Numbered from the stretch's first letter, positions 19,389 through 28,291 are shown. The stretch is DNA of 64,000 bases from Antarctobacter aquimaris (GCF_900184945.1 NZ_FXYF01000005.1:248001-312000); one strand, 5' to 3'. Notes: generated from the sequence alone by a model not told the origin. Program-made: numbers and translations.

Positions 19389-21770
19389 TCAGTCGTGGAT
19401 CGTGCCCAGCGCCCGCAGGATGCGTTCGGGGGTAAAGGGCATTTCGGTCACCTGCGCCCCCAGCGGGCGCAGCGCGTCGTTGATGGCGTTCATCACGGCG
19501 GCGGGGGCGCCGGCGGTGCCGGCCTCGCCTGCGCCCTTGGCACCCAGTTCGCTTTCCATGGTGGGCGTCTCGACATGGGCGATGACCATGTCGGGCATTT
19601 CGGCCGCCATCGGCACGAGGTAATCCGCCATCGAGCCGTTCAGCAGCTGGCCGTCCTCGTCGTAATGGATTTCCTCGAACAGCGCGCCGCCCAGCCCCTG
19701 CACGATGCCGCCGCGGATCTGCTCGTCGACCAGCTGCGGGTTGATGACCCGGCCGCAGTCCTCGACGCACCAGTGTTTCAGCAGGGTGACGACCCCGGTA
19801 TCGGTGTCGACCTCGACGTAGGAGGCCTGCACGCCGTTGGTGAAAGCGAACGGGTAGTCCATCGTGATGTAGTGACGGGTCTGCACCAGTTCGCGCGGCA
19901 AGCCCTTTGGCAGGGTGTCGCCGCGGAAGTAGACGATGCGGCCCAGTTCCTCGAGCGGCATCCGCTCTTCGCCGCTGTCCATGTCGACGATCTGTCCGGC
20001 GCGGATGTCCAGCTTGCCCTTGTCGGCCTGCAACATCGCCGCCGCCACTTCGAGGATCGAATCCCGCAGCGCTTTCGCCGCCTGAAGCGCCGCCTCGCCG
20101 CCGATGCCCGCCCCGCGCGAGGCCCAGGTGCCGCCGCCGTAGGGCGTGACCTGCGTGTCGCCGGTGATGACGCGGACCTGGTCGGGGGTCACGCCGACAC
20201 CCTCGGCCACCACCTGGGACAGCATCGCCTCGGTGCCCTGCCCCTGCTCGGTCACGCCCGACAGCGCCACGACCGACCCGTCGGGGTCCATCCGCACGGT
20301 GCAGCCATCCTGCGCCGAGATGCGCGCGCCGCCGATGCCGTACATGAAGGGCGAAGGGTTGGTGAGTTCGATGAAGGACGCGATGCCGATGCCGCGTCGC
20401 TTGCCCTGCCGCAGCGCCTCGGCCTGGTCGGCGCGCAGCGCGTCGTAGTCCATGATCTCCATGAGCTTGTCCATGGAGGCATGATGCGACAACCCTTCAA
20501 AGCGCATCTTGGCGGGCGAGGTCACCGGGTAGGCATCATCGCGGTACATGTTGCGGCGGCGAATCTCGACCGGGTCCATGCCGATGGCGGCAGCGGCCAA
20601 GTCGACCAGCCCCTCGGTGATCGCCACGGCGATGGGATGGCCAACGGCGCGGTACTGGCAGGTCGGCGTCTTGTTCTGAAAGACGACGGTGGTCTGCGCC
20701 CGGTAGTTGGCGAAATCATAGGGACCGCCGCAGAGGTTCACCACCTGGTTGCCCTCGATGGCCGAAGTGCGGGGATAAACGGAATAGGGGCCGATCCCCG
20801 TCCAGTCGTCCACGTCGATGGCGAGGATTTTGCCCTCGGCATCCACGGCGATCCTGGCCTCGATCTCGTGGTCGCGGGCGTGGATGTCGGTGGAAAAGCT
20901 TTCCAGCCGGTCGGCGATGAACTTGACCGGGCGGCCCATGATCTTGGCAATGGTCGCGGTGGCGACCTCATCGGGGTAGACGTGGACCTTGATCCCGTAG
21001 GATCCGCCGACGTCGCCGCAGATCACCCGCACCCGGCTTTCGGGAATGTCGAGATGCTTGGCAAAGACCGTCTGCATCATGTGCGGCGCCTGCGTCGCGT
21101 GATAGGCGGTCATCTGGCCTTCGGCCGGGTTCCAGTCGACAAGGATCGAGCGCGGTTCGAGCGTCACGCCGGTGTGCCGCGCGGTGCGAAAGCTGGCCGA
21201 GATCACCTTGTGCGCTGCGGCCATGGCGGCGTCCACGTCGCCCTCTTCGTGCAGGCGGCGAAAGGCGAGGTTGTCCCCCAGGTCGGGGTGGATGACCGGC
21301 GTGGTCTTGTCCAGCGCGGTCATCGTGTCGGTGACGGCGGGCAGCGGGTCGTAGTCCACCTCGACCATTGCCGCGCCTTCCTCGGCGGCGGCGCGGGTGG
21401 TGGCGACGACGGCGACCACCGGCTCGCCGACCCAGCAGACGCGGTCCAGGGCCATCGGATGCTGCGGCGGGGATTTCAGCCCCTTGAGGTGCGCCAGCAC
21501 GGCGACCCAGGGGGTGCAATGTTCGGCCAGGTCCGCGCCGGTGAAGACGCGCAGCACGCCCTTGACTGCCTTGGCCGCGTCGGTGTCGATCCCGGTGATC
21601 CGGGCATGTGCCATGGGCGAGCGGGCAAAGGCGACATGTACCATGCGCGGCAGCACGATGTCGTCGACGTAGCGTCCGCGCCCCTCGACCAGCTTGCGCG
21701 CGTTGGGGCGCGGCACCGTCTTGCCGATGTAGGAGTTCGGGCGGTCCGGGTTACCAAATGCGATGGTCAT
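19389..21770 (-). CDS. Molybdenum hydroxylase large subunit (xanthine dehydrogenase family, molybdopterin cytosine dinucleotide-binding)
   Basis: 793 aa, full length for CoxL/XdhB-type subunits. The catalytic glutamate is Glu749 in KGAGEAGTAG. The active-site loop reads CQYRAVGHP (371-379), which is neither the AYRCSFR loop of form I CO dehydrogenase nor the AYRGAGR loop of form II, so CO oxidation is not supported. The start at 21770 overlaps the iron-sulfur subunit stop by 4 bp. With the 2Fe-2S and FAD subunits it forms a heterotrimer that hydroxylates an aldehyde, N-heterocycle or similar compound with water. The linked TRAP transporter suggests an organic acid or heteroaromatic carboxylate. 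Confidence 0.88.
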   Translation of the reverse strand: MTIAFGNPDRPNSYIGKTVPRPNARKLVEGRGRYVDDIVLPRMVHVAFARSPMAHARITGIDTDAAKAVKGVLRVFTGADLAEHCTPWVAVLAHLKGLKSPPQHPMALDRVCWVGEPVVAVVATTRAAAEEGAAMVEVDYDPLPAVTDTMTALDKTTPVIHPDLGDNLAFRRLHEEGDVDAAMAAAHKVISASFRTARHTGVTLEPRSILVDWNPAEGQMTAYHATQAPHMMQTVFAKHLDIPESRVRVICGDVGGSYGIKVHVYPDEVATATIAKIMGRPVKFIADRLESFSTDIHARDHEIEARIAVDAEGKILAIDVDDWTGIGPYSVYPRTSAIEGNQVVNLCGGPYDFANYRAQTTVVFQNKTPTCQYRAVGHPIAVAITEGLVDLAAAAIGMDPVEIRRRNMYRDDAYPVTSPAKMRFEGLSHHASMDKLMEIMDYDALRADQAEALRQGKRRGIGIASFIELTNPSPFMYGIGGARISAQDGCTVRMDPDGSVVALSGVTEQGQGTEAMLSQVVAEGVGVTPDQVRVITGDTQVTPYGGGTWASRGAGIGGEAALQAAKALRDSILEVAAAMLQADKGKLDIRAGQIVDMDSGEERMPLEELGRIVYFRGDTLPKGLPRELVQTRHYITMDYPFAFTNGVQASYVEVDTDTGVVTLLKHWCVEDCGRVINPQLVDEQIRGGIVQGLGGALFEEIHYDEDGQLLNGSMADYLVPMAAEMPDMVIAHVETPTMESELGAKGAGEAGTAGAPAAVMNAINDALRPLGAQVTEMPFTPERILRALGTIHD

Positions 21771-22291
21771 GCCGCCCCCTTTCCGGCGCGCGCGCCGGTT
21801 GCGTCTTGCGCTCTCGCGCGGGCCACGCCTTCGACCGCGTCCACGATCGCCTCGTAGCCCGTGCAACGGCAATAGTTGCCCGACAGGTGTTCGCGGATCG
21901 CGGCGCGGCTGGGCACGCCGCCCTGCGACAGCAGTTCCTCGGCCGCGACCAGCATCCCCGGCGTGCAGAAACCGCATTGCGCCGCATTGCGCGCGACAAA
22001 GGCCTCTTGGAGGTCGGCAATCGCGGCGGTGTCGGTCAAGCCTTCGACAGTCCAGACCTCGGCGCCGTCGGCCTGCGCGGCCAGCATCAGGCAGCCGCGC
22101 ACCGCCTGGCCGTCCACCCGGACAGTGCAGGCGCCGCAGACGCCGTGTTCACAGCTGGCGTGCGCCCCGGTCAGGCCCAGCTCCAGCCGCAGGAAATCGA
22201 TCAGGTGCTGGCCTGCGGGAACGCGCGCCTCGACCGGCTCTCCGTTCACGGTCAGCGCCACGTCCACCTTGTCGCGGAACATCTCGGTCAT
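21767..22291 (-). CDS. Molybdenum hydroxylase 2Fe-2S subunit
   Basis: 174 aa. The plant-type cluster ligands are Cys47, Cys52, Cys55 and Cys67 (CEHGVCGAC then C). The second, helical-domain cluster uses Cys106, Cys109, Cys141 and Cys143 (CGFC and CRC). Both clusters are complete. It relays electrons from the molybdenum centre to FAD. It overlaps the large-subunit gene by 4 bp and follows the FAD-subunit gene by 4 bp. Confidence 0.93.
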   Translation of the reverse strand: MTEMFRDKVDVALTVNGEPVEARVPAGQHLIDFLRLELGLTGAHASCEHGVCGACTVRVDGQAVRGCLMLAAQADGAEVWTVEGLTDTAAIADLQEAFVARNAAQCGFCTPGMLVAAEELLSQGGVPSRAAIREHLSGNYCRCTGYEAIVDAVEGVARARAQDATGARAGKGAA

Positions 22292-22295
22292 CTCG

Positions 22296-23120
22296 TCACT
22301 CCCCCGTGCGCGCCACGGCGCGCCGCAACAGAACCCCGGCCAGGTGCCGCCGGTAGGCGGCGGTGGCCTGCGTGTCGGACGGCGGGTCGATCTCGGCCTG
22401 CAAGGCCGCCACCGCGCCGTCCAGGTCGCCCGCGTCCAGCGCCGCCATGGCGCCGCGCGCCAGCACCGGCACGGGACCGACCGAGAACAGCGACACGCGA
22501 TGCCCGGCCGCCCGCTTCACCAGGCAAAGCCCGGCCAACGCATAATCGCCCGACCGCCGCGCGACCTCCTCGATCACCTGCACCTCGCCGGCTTCGGCCT
22601 TGGGCACCGACAGGCCGGTGAGGATCTCGCCTTCCTCCAGCGCGGTGGTGAACACCTCCTGGAAAAAGTCCTCGACCGGGATTACCCGCGCGCCCTCCGG
22701 CCCTTCGACGTGGATCTCGGCGCCCAGCGCCAGCGCACAGGCGGGAAACTCGGCCGCCGGGTCGGCATGGGCCAGCGCCCCGCCGATGGTCCCACGATTG
22801 CGGATCGCCGCGTGGGCGATGTGGTCGACCGCCTGCGCCAGCAGCGGCGCATGGGTCCGGACCAGTGCATCGGTCCCGATCTGCGCGTGCCGCGTCAGCG
22901 CGCCGATCCGCAGGTGCGTGTCGTCCTCGCAGACGCCCGCCAGTTCAGTCAGGCGCGAGATGTCGACCAGCAGGTCGCCGGTCGACAGGCGCATGTTCAT
23001 CGCCGCGATCAGGCTTTGCCCGCCGGCCAGGACACGCCCCTGCCCCTGCGCGCCGGCCAACAGGTCCAGCGCGTGACGCAGGTCCGTCGCCCGGGCATAT
23101 CCACCCGCCGATGCCTTCAT
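22296..23120 (-). CDS. Molybdenum hydroxylase FAD-binding subunit
   Basis: 274 aa, CoxM size. FAD pyrophosphate loops are visible as LAGGQSLIAAMNMRL (about 31-45) and AIRNRGTIGGALAHADPAAE (about 105-124). It is the first gene of the operon, 134 bp from the divergent TetR regulator. Electrons pass from here to an unidentified acceptor. Confidence 0.92.
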   Translation of the reverse strand: MKASAGGYARATDLRHALDLLAGAQGQGRVLAGGQSLIAAMNMRLSTGDLLVDISRLTELAGVCEDDTHLRIGALTRHAQIGTDALVRTHAPLLAQAVDHIAHAAIRNRGTIGGALAHADPAAEFPACALALGAEIHVEGPEGARVIPVEDFFQEVFTTALEEGEILTGLSVPKAEAGEVQVIEEVARRSGDYALAGLCLVKRAAGHRVSLFSVGPVPVLARGAMAALDAGDLDGAVAALQAEIDPPSDTQATAAYRRHLAGVLLRRAVARTGE

Positions 23121-23164
23121 GGCTCCCCCCCCATTTTTCCTTGACCGTCGCGCTTATTCATCGC

Positions 23165-23172
23165 TTGATCAA
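23165..23172. promoter_or_regulatory. Palindrome TTGATCAA in the hydroxylase/TetR spacer
   Basis: A perfect 8 bp dyad lies in the AT-rich centre of the 134 bp divergent spacer. It could be part of the TetR-family operator. It is short, so chance occurrence cannot be excluded. Confidence 0.25.
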
Positions 23173-23254
23173 TTGTGTTGAGCAGATGATCTATAAAACG
23201 CGAGTCGTTGCAAGACAAAATTTTTTCGGGCAGGCAATCCACCGGAGGCGCGCA

Positions 23255-23899
23255 ATGGACGGACAGACGGACAATTCGGGAACGCCCGGTGAAGACGGCG
23301 CCACCCGCAGGCGCCTGCCGCCCAAGGAACGGCGGCAGCAGATCGTCGACGAGGCGGTGCGTTTCTTTGCCGAGGTGGGGCTGGACGGCAAGACGCGCGA
23401 CCTGGCCAAGCGGCTGGGCGTCACCCAGTCCCTGCTGTTCAACTACTTCGCCACCAAGGACGAGCTGATCGAGGCGGTCTACGAAAAGGTCTACATCGGA
23501 CGCCTGTCGCCGGACTGGCCCGAACGGCTGACCGACCGCGACGTGCCGCTGCGCGACCGGCTGCTGGCCTTTTACCGCCAATACAGCGCGCTGATCTTCG
23601 AACGCGAGTGGATGCGCATCTTCATGTTCTCGGGCCTTGCCGGGGCGGCGCTGAACCACCGCTACCTCGAACACCTCGGCGACGTGATCCTGCGCCCGTT
23701 GCTGACCGAGACCGAGGCGCTGGCCCGGGGTGACCGGCGCCCGGTGATGGAGGACGTCTGGACCCTGCACGGCGGGATCGTCTACATCGGCATCCGCCAG
23801 CACATCTACCGGATGCCCGCCCCCGAGGATCCGGACCAGGCGATCGCACGGGCGATCGACCAGTACCTGGAGTTCTTCGGCATCGAGGCCGGGGACTGA
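23255..23899 (+). CDS. TetR family regulator divergent from the hydroxylase operon
   Basis: 214 aa from the ATG at 23255, which has GGAGG 7 bp upstream; the frame is open further upstream but overlaps the FAD-subunit gene. The N-terminal helix-turn-helix (about 25-70, with TRDLAKRLGVTQSLLFNYFATKDE) is typical of TetR regulators. The C-terminal ligand domain is divergent, with a Trp/Arg-rich segment EREWMRIFMFSGL. Likely a local repressor of the Mo-hydroxylase/TRAP operon. It ends 7 bp before the convergent GntR gene. Confidence 0.88.
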   Translation: MDGQTDNSGTPGEDGATRRRLPPKERRQQIVDEAVRFFAEVGLDGKTRDLAKRLGVTQSLLFNYFATKDELIEAVYEKVYIGRLSPDWPERLTDRDVPLRDRLLAFYRQYSALIFEREWMRIFMFSGLAGAALNHRYLEHLGDVILRPLLTETEALARGDRRPVMEDVWTLHGGIVYIGIRQHIYRMPAPEDPDQAIARAIDQYLEFFGIEAGD

Positions 23900-23906
23900 G
23901 CGCGGT

Positions 23907-24644
23907 TCAGTCCTGCGACGTTCGGCGCGCGGCGATGAAGCGCGCGCCCAGGTCCTGCGTGTAGCGCTCCAACTCGGTCAGCACCACGTCCGCCGCCGAG
24001 GCGTCGCGCGCCTCCATGGCGTCAGCCAGCCGGGTGTGCAGCCCGACGATGTGCCCGCGTGCGCGCAAGCCGAATGTGATCATGTTCATCAGGGGCTGCA
24101 TCGCCTCGACCGCCCCGGCCAGATGGTAGGACAGGATCGGGTTGCCCGCCGCGTCCACCAGCGCCCGGTGCAGCGCCACGTCGGAGGCGCAAAACGCCTC
24201 GTCGCTGAGCGCAGGCTGGCCCTGTCGGTGGATCTCGGCCCGCATCGCGGCGAGGTCGTCGGCGCTGCGCCGCTGCGCCGCCAGAACGGTGCAGGACTTT
24301 TCCAGCGCATACCGCGCCTCGCAGGCGACGTCGAAGGCAACCTCGTTGATGGTCAGCAGCAGGGTCGAGGTGGTCGCGTGCTGGCCCTGTGCCTCGGCGT
24401 AGGACAGTCGCCGTACAAATGCCCCGCCAAAGGCCCCCCGCTCGGTCCGGATCAGCGACTGCGCGGCCAGGCGTTTCAACGCCTCGCGCACGGTCGGGCG
24501 CGACACGGCAAAGGTCTCGGCCAGGTCCGATTCGGAGGGCAACCGGTCATCCGCCGTCAGGTCGCCCGCCAGGATGGCGTCTCGGATCGCCTTGGCGATC
24601 TGGGCCGGCAGATCAGGCTGCTGATTTTCTTTGTCTCTTTTCAT
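23907..24644 (-). CDS. GntR/FadR family regulator divergent from the dmdA operon
   Basis: 245 aa. The N-terminal winged helix (about 10-75: IRDAILAGDLTADDRLPSESDLAETFAVSRPTVREAL) is followed by an all-helical FCD effector domain. It faces the DUF2182-DUF1326-dmdA-acuI operon. A 24 bp dyad begins 2 bp upstream of its start codon, so the regulator probably binds there and controls both directions. There is no clear Shine-Dalgarno sequence, so its mRNA may be leaderless. The gene order suggests that it senses DMSP, acrylate or acryloyl-CoA. Confidence 0.9.
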   Translation of the reverse strand: MKRDKENQQPDLPAQIAKAIRDAILAGDLTADDRLPSESDLAETFAVSRPTVREALKRLAAQSLIRTERGAFGGAFVRRLSYAEAQGQHATTSTLLLTINEVAFDVACEARYALEKSCTVLAAQRRSADDLAAMRAEIHRQGQPALSDEAFCASDVALHRALVDAAGNPILSYHLAGAVEAMQPLMNMITFGLRARGHIVGLHTRLADAMEARDASAADVVLTELERYTQDLGARFIAARRTSQD

Positions 24645-24645
24645 T

Positions 24646-24669
24646 TGTCTTACATTTAAATGTCAGGCA
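24646..24669. promoter_or_regulatory. 24 bp operator-like dyad between gntR and the dmdA operon
   Basis: A perfect core ACATTTAAATGT (24652-24663) is extended by TGTCT/T on one side and C/AGGCA on the other. Ten of the twelve symmetric base pairs match. It sits between the GntR start (24644) and the first gene of the plus-strand operon (24716), in a locally AT-rich patch. Placement and symmetry fit a FadR-type operator used for autoregulation and dmdA control. Confidence 0.6.
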
Positions 24670-24715
24670 TTTTGATGGCAAGGACCAATCGGCGTTCGGG
24701 AAGAGGAGAGTCGCC

Positions 24716-25468
24716 GTGTTCGCAATGCGTATCAGATCCCTTCGCGGTACACACTGGCTGGCCTTTTTCGCCGTGCTGCTGGTGTGCTGGGGCCTGCTGT
24801 TCGCGATGTCGGTGCCGTCGGACCTGCGTGCGCTCGAATCGACCTATGGCGCGGCCTTCGTCGACTTCCTGTGCAGCGGCGCGCTGGGGGCGCAGGGGTT
24901 CGCCGGGGCCTTTGCCATGTGGGCGCTGATGAGTGCCGCGATGATGGCGCCGACGGCCCTGCCCGCGCTGGCCACCTACGATGATCTCTCACATGCGACC
25001 AGCACCAACTTCGGCAGGCTGGTGGGCGGCTACCTGGCCGCCTGGCTGGGCTTTTCTCTGCTGGCGGCGCTCATGCAGGTGGGGCTGTTCCGTCTTGGCC
25101 TGATCGGCGCGCTGGGGCAAAGCCTGTCGGTGCCGCTGACCGCCGCCCTGCTGATCGGCGCAGGGGTCTACCAGTTCAGCGCAATCAAGGCCGCCTGCCT
25201 GTCGCGCTGCCGCGCGCCGCTGACCTTCTTCATGCAGCACTGGGACGAAGGCCCGTTCCGCAACGGGTTGCGCATGGGGCTGGACTGCGTCGGCTGCTGC
25301 TGGGCGCTGATGCTGCTGGGCTTTGTCGGCGGGACCATGAACCTGGTGTTCATGGGGCTGGCGATGCTGCTGATGACGCTGGAAAAACTGCCCGACCTCG
25401 GGCGCTACGTGACAAATCCGCTGGGCGTGGCGCTGATTGCCGCCGGCCTCGCGCTCCCCCTTATCTGA
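24716..25468 (+). CDS. DUF2182 polytopic membrane protein
   Basis: 250 aa from a GTG start with AGAGGAGAG just upstream; an ATG three codons later is an alternative. About six membrane helices are predicted. Conserved family features are WALMSAAMMAPT (69-80) and two cysteine groups, CLSRC (161-165) and CVGCC (191-195), followed by GGTMNL. Cys/Met/His-rich helices suggest metal handling, perhaps copper, but the function is not established. It is followed after 27 bp by DUF1326, with which it commonly pairs, and both precede dmdA in the same direction. Confidence 0.8.
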   Translation: MFAMRIRSLRGTHWLAFFAVLLVCWGLLFAMSVPSDLRALESTYGAAFVDFLCSGALGAQGFAGAFAMWALMSAAMMAPTALPALATYDDLSHATSTNFGRLVGGYLAAWLGFSLLAALMQVGLFRLGLIGALGQSLSVPLTAALLIGAGVYQFSAIKAACLSRCRAPLTFFMQHWDEGPFRNGLRMGLDCVGCCWALMLLGFVGGTMNLVFMGLAMLLMTLEKLPDLGRYVTNPLGVALIAAGLALPLI

Positions 25469-25495
25469 CACCTTCCGAACCCATAGGAGACACCG

Positions 25496-26125
25496 ATGGC
25501 CCTGGACGCGACCACCATTCCCGACTGGAGGATCAAGGGCGAGTTGATCCTCAACTGCAACTGCACCGTGTTCTGCCCCTGCGTCGTGTCGCTGGGCAAG
25601 CACCCGCCGACCGAAGGCTATTGCCAGACCTGGGGCGGCGTGCGCATCGACGAGGGCAGCTTTGGCGACGTGGATCTGTCGGGGCTGAACATCGGCCTGC
25701 TGATCGAGATCCCCGGCATGATGGGGCGCGGCAACTGGAAGGCGGCGGTCTTTGTCGACGACCGTGCCAGCGAGGCCGCGCACAAGGCGCTGGTCGACAT
25801 CTTCAGCGGCGCGGCGCGCGGCACCACCGGGCTGTTCGGCGTGCTGGTCAGCGAGTTCCTCGGCGCCGAATCCGCCCCTGTCACCTACGAGAACGACGGC
25901 GACACCCGCCGCCTGACCGTGGGCCGCAAGATCCAGGGCGAGGTGATCCCGGTCAAGGACGCCAAGGGCCGCGAGACCACGATCAAGAACACCGACTACT
26001 GGATGGGCCCCGACGTCGTCGTGGGCACCGCGACCAAGGGCAAGGTGCGCGCCTTTGGCCGGGTCTGGGATTTCGACGGCCGCTCGGCCGAGATCTGCCA
26101 GATCGACTGGCACGGACCGCGCTGA
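25496..26125 (+). CDS. DUF1326 protein with N-terminal CNCTVFCPC motif
   Basis: 209 aa, the usual length. The signature is a tight cysteine group, Cys21, Cys23, Cys27 and Cys29 (CNCTVFCPC), which looks like a metal site. There is no signal peptide or membrane segment, so it should be cytosolic. It sits between DUF2182 and dmdA in a run of same-strand genes with gaps of 27 and 47 bp. The family has no established activity; a metal-binding partner of the DUF2182 membrane protein is an inference. Confidence 0.82.
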   Translation: MALDATTIPDWRIKGELILNCNCTVFCPCVVSLGKHPPTEGYCQTWGGVRIDEGSFGDVDLSGLNIGLLIEIPGMMGRGNWKAAVFVDDRASEAAHKALVDIFSGAARGTTGLFGVLVSEFLGAESAPVTYENDGDTRRLTVGRKIQGEVIPVKDAKGRETTIKNTDYWMGPDVVVGTATKGKVRAFGRVWDFDGRSAEICQIDWHGPR

Positions 26126-26172
26126 GCGCCCCCCTGAACAGCAACCGTGTCGAGGACCTGGAGCAACACCCG

Positions 26173-27276
26173 ATGGCACTGATCTCTCCCTCGCGCAGGC
26201 TGCGCCGCACGCCCTTTTCCGAAGGCGTCGAGGCCGCCGGCGTCAAGGCCTACACCGTCTACAACCACATGCTGCTGCCGACGGTGTTCCGCTCGGTGCA
26301 GGAGGATTACCACCACCTCAAGCAGGCGGTGCAGGTCTGGGACGTGGCCTGCGAACGCCAGGTCGAACTGCGCGGACCCGACGCCAGCCGCCTGATGCAG
26401 CTGCTGACGCCGCGCGACATGCGCGGGATGCTGCCCGGGCAGTGTTTCTATGTCCCCATCGTGGACGAGACCGGCGGCATGCTGAACGACCCGGTCGCCG
26501 TCAAGCTGGCCGAAGACCGCTGGTGGATCTCGATCGCCGACAGTGACCTGCTCTACTGGGTCAAGGGGCTGGCCTACGGCTACCGTCTGGACGTGCTGAT
26601 CGACGAACCGGACGTGTCGCCGCTGGCGGTGCAGGGGCCGCGCGCCGATGACCTGATGGCCGCCGTCTTTGGCGACCAGGTGGGCAAGATCCGTTTCTTC
26701 CGCTTTGCGGTGATGAGCTTCCAGGGCCGCGACATGGTGATCGCGCGCTCGGGGTATTCCAAGCAGGGCGGGTTCGAGATCTACGTCGAGGGCGGCGACA
26801 TCGGAATGCCGCTGTGGAACGCGCTGATGGAGGCGGGCCGCGACATGGACGTGCGCGCGGGCTGCCCCAACCTGATCGAGCGGATCGAGGGCGGGCTGCT
26901 GTCCTACGGCAACGACATGACCGACGACAACACCCCGCACGAATGCGGGCTGGGCAAGTTCTGCAACACGCAGACCGCCATCGGCTGCATCGGCCGCGAT
27001 GCGCTGTTGCGGGTCGCCAAGGAAGGCCCGGTCAAGCAGATCCGCGCCATCGACATTCCCGGCGCCCCGGTGCCGGGCTGTGACCGCTGGTGGCCGCTAA
27101 GGGCCGGGGACAAGACCGTGGGCCGCGTGTCCTCGGCCGCGTTCTCGCCGGACTACGACACCAACGTCGCCATCGGCATGGTGCGCATGACCCATTGGGA
27201 CGACGGCACCGAGCTGACGGTCGAGGCGCCCGACGGCCCGCGCCCGGCCTTCGTACGAGAGAAATTCTGGATCTAG
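26173..27276 (+). CDS. dmdA: Dimethylsulfoniopropionate demethylase
   Basis: 367 aa, the DmdA length. It is a GcvT-fold, tetrahydrofolate-dependent protein beginning LISPSRRLRRTPFS and continuing with AGVKAYTVYNHMLLPTVF and LLTPRDMRGMLPGQC, features I recognise from Roseobacter DmdA. The enzyme moves a methyl group from DMSP to tetrahydrofolate, giving methylmercaptopropionate. The start follows GGAG at moderate distance. It is followed after 11 bp by acuI, the arrangement known in Ruegeria pomeroyi. A generic aminomethyltransferase is the alternative, but the acuI partner and N-terminal sequence make DmdA much more likely. Confidence 0.88.
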   Translation: MALISPSRRLRRTPFSEGVEAAGVKAYTVYNHMLLPTVFRSVQEDYHHLKQAVQVWDVACERQVELRGPDASRLMQLLTPRDMRGMLPGQCFYVPIVDETGGMLNDPVAVKLAEDRWWISIADSDLLYWVKGLAYGYRLDVLIDEPDVSPLAVQGPRADDLMAAVFGDQVGKIRFFRFAVMSFQGRDMVIARSGYSKQGGFEIYVEGGDIGMPLWNALMEAGRDMDVRAGCPNLIERIEGGLLSYGNDMTDDNTPHECGLGKFCNTQTAIGCIGRDALLRVAKEGPVKQIRAIDIPGAPVPGCDRWWPLRAGDKTVGRVSSAAFSPDYDTNVAIGMVRMTHWDDGTELTVEAPDGPRPAFVREKFWI

Positions 27277-27287
27277 GGGAAATACCG

Positions 27288-28274
27288 ATGTTCAAGGCAC
27301 TGCTTGTCGAGAAGGACGCCGAGGGCAAGACCTCGGCCTCTGTCACCGAGGTCAGCGAAGACCAGCTGCCCGAGGGCGAGGTTACCGTCGCCGTCGAGTA
27401 TTCGACCGTCAACTACAAGGACGGGCTCTGCATCGGCCCGGGCGGCGGGCTGGTCCGCACCTACCCGCATGTGCCCGGCATCGACTTTGCCGGCACGGTC
27501 GAAAGCTCCTCGGACGACCGCTACAAACCCGGCGACAAGGTGGTGCTGACCGGCTGGCGCGTGGGTGAGAACCGCTGGGGCGGTTACGCCGAAAAGGCGC
27601 GGGTCAAGGCGGACATGCTGGTGCCGCTGCCCGAGGGCCTGACCACCCGGCAGGCCATGGCCGTGGGCACCGCTGGTCTGACCGCGATGCTGGCGGTGAT
27701 GGCGCTGGAGGATCACGGCATCAAGGACGGCCCGGTGCTGGTCACCGGGGCGGCCGGCGGGGTCGGCTCGGTCGCGGTGGCGCTGCTGGCCAGCCTGGGC
27801 CACGAGGTCGCCGCCGTCACCGGCCGGCCGGACCAGGCGGACTACCTGAAGGGTCTCGGCGCGACGCAGATCGTCGCCCGCGAGGACCTGACCGAGGTCA
27901 CGAAGAAACCGCTGGAGGCCGAACAGTGGGGCGGCTGCGTCGATGCGGTGGCCGGGGCGACGCTGGGCCGCGTGCTGAAGCAGATGAAATACGGCGCCAG
28001 CGTCGCCGCCATCGGCCTGGCTGGCGGGGCGGCGATCGAGGGGGCGCTGATCACCCCCTTCATCCTGCGCGGCGTAAACCTGTTGGGCATCGACAGCGTC
28101 ATGCAGCCCTATGACAAACGCGTCCGGGCCTGGCAGCGCATCGCCCGCGACCTGCCGATGGACCGGCTGGAAACCATGGTGCAGCCCGCCACGCTGGCCG
28201 ACCTGCCCCGGCTGGGCAAGGAGATCCTCAAGGGCCAGGTCAAGGGGCGCGTCGTCGTCGACATCCGCGCCTGA
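27288..28274 (+). CDS. acuI: Acryloyl-CoA reductase (NADPH), MDR family
   Basis: 328 aa. It is a zinc-free medium-chain reductase: the catalytic domain contains VEYSTVNYKDGLCIGPGG, and the Rossmann motif VTGAAGGVG (152-160) binds NADPH. AcuI reduces acryloyl-CoA to propionyl-CoA, detoxifying acrylate released in DMSP metabolism. It has AGGGGA upstream of the ATG and lies 11 bp behind dmdA. A GC-rich stem-loop 18 bp after its stop probably ends the operon. Confidence 0.92.
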   Translation: MFKALLVEKDAEGKTSASVTEVSEDQLPEGEVTVAVEYSTVNYKDGLCIGPGGGLVRTYPHVPGIDFAGTVESSSDDRYKPGDKVVLTGWRVGENRWGGYAEKARVKADMLVPLPEGLTTRQAMAVGTAGLTAMLAVMALEDHGIKDGPVLVTGAAGGVGSVAVALLASLGHEVAAVTGRPDQADYLKGLGATQIVAREDLTEVTKKPLEAEQWGGCVDAVAGATLGRVLKQMKYGASVAAIGLAGGAAIEGALITPFILRGVNLLGIDSVMQPYDKRVRAWQRIARDLPMDRLETMVQPATLADLPRLGKEILKGQVKGRVVVDIRA

Positions 28275-28291
28275 CGGGTAGACAGGATAGG

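Noticed and set aside
19389-23120. Carbon monoxide dehydrogenase (coxMSL)
   Set aside because: The gene order is similar, but the active-site loop is CQYRAVGHP, not AYRCSFR, and coxD/E/F-type maturation genes are absent.
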